Of a stretch of DNA of 64,000 nt, positions 61,106-64,000 are shown one piece after another. Numbering within the stretch: position 1 is the first letter of the stretch; each line of letters starts with the position of its first letter. A program made the translations under genes and the position numbers. Source of the DNA: Methyloligella sp. GL2 (lineage in GTDB: Bacteria; Pseudomonadota; Alphaproteobacteria; Rhizobiales; Methyloligellaceae); NCBI RefSeq assembly GCF_013341275.1, contig NZ_CP054476.1, forward strand, positions 1,501,501 through 1,565,500, read 5' to 3'. Below the pieces are notes generated by a model. That model saw nothing but the letters and a program-made list of their open reading frames with translations, was not told the origin of the DNA and made no database searches.

Positions 61106-63520
61106 ATGTTTCGCATCACCTGGTTTCGACATGGCTGGCGCAAGGCTGCGCTGGCGGCGGCGCAGAGTTTCCACGCGCGCCTGTCGGCGCGGGCCGCCTG
61201 CTGGCTGACGGTGGCGCTCGGCGCGGCGATGGTGCTGGGCGCCGGACTGGTGCTCGATATCGGCGCCACGCCGTCTTCCGCCAAGCCGCATCCGTCTGAT
61301 GCGCCGCAATTCGTCGGAAGCGAGACCTGCATTGGCTGCCATGCGCAAGAGGGGGAGGCGTGGCACGGCTCGCAGCACGCCCACGCCATGGCGCACGCTA
61401 CCGAAGAGACGGTGCTGGGCGATTTCGACGATGCGACCTTCGACTATTACGGCATCAAGTCCCGCTTCTACCGCAAGGACGGCAAGTTCTTCGTCGAGAC
61501 CGACGGGCCGGACGGCACGCTGCAAAGCTTCGAGGTGAAATACACTTTCGGGCTGGAACCGCTGCAGCAATATCTCATCGAATTTCCCGACGGGCGGGTG
61601 CAATCGCTTACCATCGCCTGGGACAGCCGGCCGGAATCGGAAGGCGGACAGCGCTGGTTCTCGCTCTATCCCGACGAGAAGATCGTCCATGACGATGTGC
61701 TGCATTGGACCAAGCGCAATCAGAACTGGAACTTCATGTGCGCGGAGTGCCATTCCACCGGCCTGCGCAAGAATTACGACGCCAAGACCGACAGCTTTCA
61801 CACCACCTGGCGCGAGATCAGCGTCGGCTGCGAGGCTTGCCACGGCAAGGGCTCCGATCATGTCGCCTGGGCGGAGGAGCCGGAGGCGGAGCGTGCCGGG
61901 GCGCCGCGCAAAGGCCTGGTCGCTCTCTATAACGAGCGCCAAGGGGTGAGCTGGCATCGCGATGCCAAGACCGGGCAGCCGGTGCGGAGCCTTGATCCCT
62001 TCGCCTTGCGCAAAGAGGTGGAGGCGTGCGGGCGATGCCACGGGCGCAGGTCGCAAATCTCCGAGGATTGGGTACCGGGGCAGCCGCTCTCGGAAACCCA
62101 TCGCGTGGCGCTGCTGGCCGAAGGGCTCTACCAGCCGGACGGGCAGATGCTGGACGAGGTCTATAATTACGGCTCGTTCAAGGAGAGCAAGATGTTCGCC
62201 GCAGGCGTCACCTGCAGCGATTGCCACGATCCGCACGCGGCAAAGCTGAAGGCCTCCCGGACCGAGGTCTGCCTGCAATGCCATGCGCCGGCTTATGCGG
62301 AAGACTCCCATACCCATCATCCGGCCGGCGCGGCGGACGGACCGGACTGCGTCTCCTGCCATATGCCGACGCGCACCTTCATGGTGATCGACGACCGCCA
62401 CGACCATAGCTTCCGGGTGCCGCGCCCCGACCTTTCGGAGCTGCTGGATACGCCGAATACCTGCACCGATTGCCATACCGAGGAGAGCGCCGGCTGGGCG
62501 GCGGCGAAGATCGAGGATTGGTTTGGCCCGGAGCGGAAGGGCTTCCAGGATTACGGCCCGGCCTTCCATGCCGCCTGGAACGAGGAGGCGGATGCGGCGG
62601 CGCAGCTCACCAAAATCGCCTCTAATGATGACGAGCCGGCTTTCGTGCGGGCCAGCGCGCTGGAGTCGCTGAGCGCGTTTCCCTCGCAAGACTCGTTGGC
62701 GCTAGGACGGCAGGCGCTGAGCGATCCCGATCCGATGGTCCGCCGGGCGGCGCTGGAGATGTTCGAGGGCTTTCCGCTGGCGCAAATCTGGCCGATTCTT
62801 TCGCCGCTGCTTGCCGATCCGGTCCGCAGCGTGCGCATCGCGGCGGCCTCCTTGCTCGCCGGCATGCCGGCGGACGGCTTGTCGGAGCAGGAGGCGGCGC
62901 TGCTCGCCTCGGCGGAGGCGGATTTCGTCGCCGCGCAGGAGCTCAATGCCGACCGGCCGGAAGCGCGCACCAGCCTTGGACGCTTCTATGCGGCGAAGCG
63001 CGATGCGGAGAAAGCCGAGGCCGAATACAAGGCGGCCCTCAGGCTGGGGCCGGATTTCGTGCCGGCGACGGTCAATCTCGCCGATCTCTATCGCGCGCTG
63101 GGACGCGAGGACGAGGCCCTGGCGGCGCTGCATGAGGGGCTGGAGCGCTCACCCGACGAGCCGAGCCTCTATCATGCGCTGGGGCTCGCCCTGGTGCGCG
63201 CCAAGCGGCAGGACGAGGCGCTGGACGCGTTGCAGAAGGCGGCAGCGCTGGCGCCGGAAAATCCACGCTATGCCTATGTTTACGCGGTCGGGCTCAACTC
63301 TTCCGGCAGGAGCGACGAGGCGATCGCGATTTTGCAGGACAATCTGAAGCGCCACCCGGCGGACCGGGAGACGCTGATGGGGCTGATCAGCTTCACGCGC
63401 AATGCCGGCGACCTTGCAGCGACGCTACGCTACGCCGAGGCGCTGCAGAAAATCGAGCCGCAAAACCGCGAGTTGGAGGCTTTGATTCAGACGCTGCGGC
63501 AGCAGACCGGCGGACGGTAA
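61106..63520 (+). CDS. Octahaem cytochrome c with HEAT/TPR C-terminus
   Basis: 804 residues. A membrane anchor (about 33-52) leads to a periplasmic part with eight CxxCH haem sites: CIGCH, CAECH, CEACH, CGRCH, CSDCH, CLQCH, CVSCH, CTDCH (about 75-460), as in cytochrome c554-like proteins. After this come HEAT-like repeats (MVRRAALEMFEGF) and TPRs (RTSLGRFYAAKRDAEKAEAEY, ALGLALVRAKRQDEALDALQ). Function: periplasmic electron transfer, perhaps to a partner bound by the repeats. AAGGG abuts the ATG with no spacing, so the true start is slightly uncertain. Confidence 0.93.
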   Translation: MFRITWFRHGWRKAALAAAQSFHARLSARAACWLTVALGAAMVLGAGLVLDIGATPSSAKPHPSDAPQFVGSETCIGCHAQEGEAWHGSQHAHAMAHATEETVLGDFDDATFDYYGIKSRFYRKDGKFFVETDGPDGTLQSFEVKYTFGLEPLQQYLIEFPDGRVQSLTIAWDSRPESEGGQRWFSLYPDEKIVHDDVLHWTKRNQNWNFMCAECHSTGLRKNYDAKTDSFHTTWREISVGCEACHGKGSDHVAWAEEPEAERAGAPRKGLVALYNERQGVSWHRDAKTGQPVRSLDPFALRKEVEACGRCHGRRSQISEDWVPGQPLSETHRVALLAEGLYQPDGQMLDEVYNYGSFKESKMFAAGVTCSDCHDPHAAKLKASRTEVCLQCHAPAYAEDSHTHHPAGAADGPDCVSCHMPTRTFMVIDDRHDHSFRVPRPDLSELLDTPNTCTDCHTEESAGWAAAKIEDWFGPERKGFQDYGPAFHAAWNEEADAAAQLTKIASNDDEPAFVRASALESLSAFPSQDSLALGRQALSDPDPMVRRAALEMFEGFPLAQIWPILSPLLADPVRSVRIAAASLLAGMPADGLSEQEAALLASAEADFVAAQELNADRPEARTSLGRFYAAKRDAEKAEAEYKAALRLGPDFVPATVNLADLYRALGREDEALAALHEGLERSPDEPSLYHALGLALVRAKRQDEALDALQKAAALAPENPRYAYVYAVGLNSSGRSDEAIAILQDNLKRHPADRETLMGLISFTRNAGDLAATLRYAEALQKIEPQNRELEALIQTLRQQTGGR

Positions 63521-63664
63521 ATCCGCGGTTTCATCCAACGCGGGCGAGGTTTTTCCAGCGAAACCGGCGATTTCGGTTCATTTCGCAGTTGCGAGATTTG
63601 TTCGCAGGTGCGGAACTGTGCTTGAGTAGAGGCGTTAGCGCCGAAACCTTCGCCGGAGCGCCGT

Positions 63665-64000
63665 TTGGATAAAATAGCCGGGTATTTGCAGTCGCTCGAT
63701 CAGAGCATGTCGTGGTGGCCCGATTGGGCGACCAGTCTCTGTCTGCTTTCGGCGGCGATTTTATTCGGGCTCTGGCTTCACGCGTTCTGCTTTCCCTTCA
63801 TCGAACAATTGGTCAGCGGCCAGGATCTGTTCCGCCGCTCGCTGGTGGCGCGCACCCGGGCGCCGTCGCGCCTCGCCGTCGTGCTGCTGTTCATCGGGCT
63901 TGCCGCCTCGGTGGCGCCGTTCACCTGGCAGGAGGCCGATGCGGTCTGGAAGGTGATCATCGCCGGCCTCGTGGTGTTGTTCGGCTGGTTCGTTCTCACC
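63665..64000 (+). CDS. Mechanosensitive-channel-like protein (5' part)
   Basis: A TTG at 63665 with GGAG six bases upstream opens a frame of 112 codons running off the window; an ATG at 63707 is also possible. Two hydrophobic helices (about 23-45 and 70-87) and a third starting near 98, with FRRSLVARTRAPSRLAVVLL between, resemble the N-terminal membrane part of MscS-family proteins. The pore helix and beta domain would lie beyond the edge, so the call is tentative. Confidence 0.55.
   Translation, partial: MDKIAGYLQSLDQSMSWWPDWATSLCLLSAAILFGLWLHAFCFPFIEQLVSGQDLFRRSLVARTRAPSRLAVVLLFIGLAASVAPFTWQEADAVWKVIIAGLVVLFGWFVLT

Noticed and set aside
1-64000. CRISPR array, rRNA operon or transposase
   Set aside because: No regularly spaced repeats, no rRNA sequence and no transposase motif seen on either strand.

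Overview
The window is a 64 kb piece of a high-GC (about 65-68 % by eye), gene-dense chromosome from an alphaproteobacterium. Several gene neighbourhoods fit the Hyphomicrobiales (Rhizobiales) or a related order: purM-purN, a CDP-alcohol phosphatidyltransferase overlapping hda and followed by ppk-ppx, rnd facing aspS, and der-holC near ndk. I cannot name the genus.

Layout. 1-9.4 kb: a truncated Tat-exported aldo/keto reductase, a DUF983 protein, a small ATPase, then a nitrogen-acquisition block (LuxR regulator, amidase, M24 hydrolase, type III glutamine synthetase, creatininase-family amidohydrolase). Its central divergent intergenic region carries two sigma-54-type promoters with an NtrC-like site between them. 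A MEKHLA/PAS protein whose start is preceded by a 15-bp tandem repeat follows. 9.6-16.4 kb: a SulP transporter with a hairpin-rich leader and a tandem universal stress protein, a TetR regulator divergent from a lipoprotein hydrolase across a perfect palindrome, and an FdhF/YdeP molybdopterin oxidoreductase. 16.4-21.9 kb: a four-gene MarR/FUSC/DUF1656/HlyD efflux operon, a cytochrome P450 and a small Cys-rich exported protein. 22.3-46.7 kb: mostly housekeeping genes (panB, a YfgM-like TPR protein, der, holC, ndk, purMN, hda, ppk, ppx, a CbpA/CbpM pair, rnd, aspS), with a second P450 and several membrane or hypothetical proteins, including an alkaline-ceramidase-type enzyme with all five metal/catalytic residues.

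46.9-48.8 kb: directly after tRNA-Leu(UAA) the base composition falls to about 42-45 % GC. This segment holds two genes and nothing else recognisable: a single-pass membrane protein and, 17 nt downstream, a TIR-domain protein with an intact catalytic-type glutamate and a C-terminal beta-rich domain. It looks like a recently acquired two-gene defence module at a tRNA hotspot, resembling Thoeris-type TIR systems in logic, but I do not recognise the pairing. It is the best candidate here for an undescribed system.

49.1-64 kb: a two-TM potassium channel, an RND efflux pair, an enoyl-ACP reductase (FabI type), a GDSL hydrolase, a GGDEF-EAL protein with two altered phosphodiesterase residues, a small exported protein, a secreted Cys-type sulfatase, an outer-membrane barrel protein with a helical insert, an eight-haem cytochrome c with HEAT/TPR-like tail, and the start of an MscS-type channel that runs off the right edge. 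No rRNA, CRISPR array, transposase or integrase was seen.
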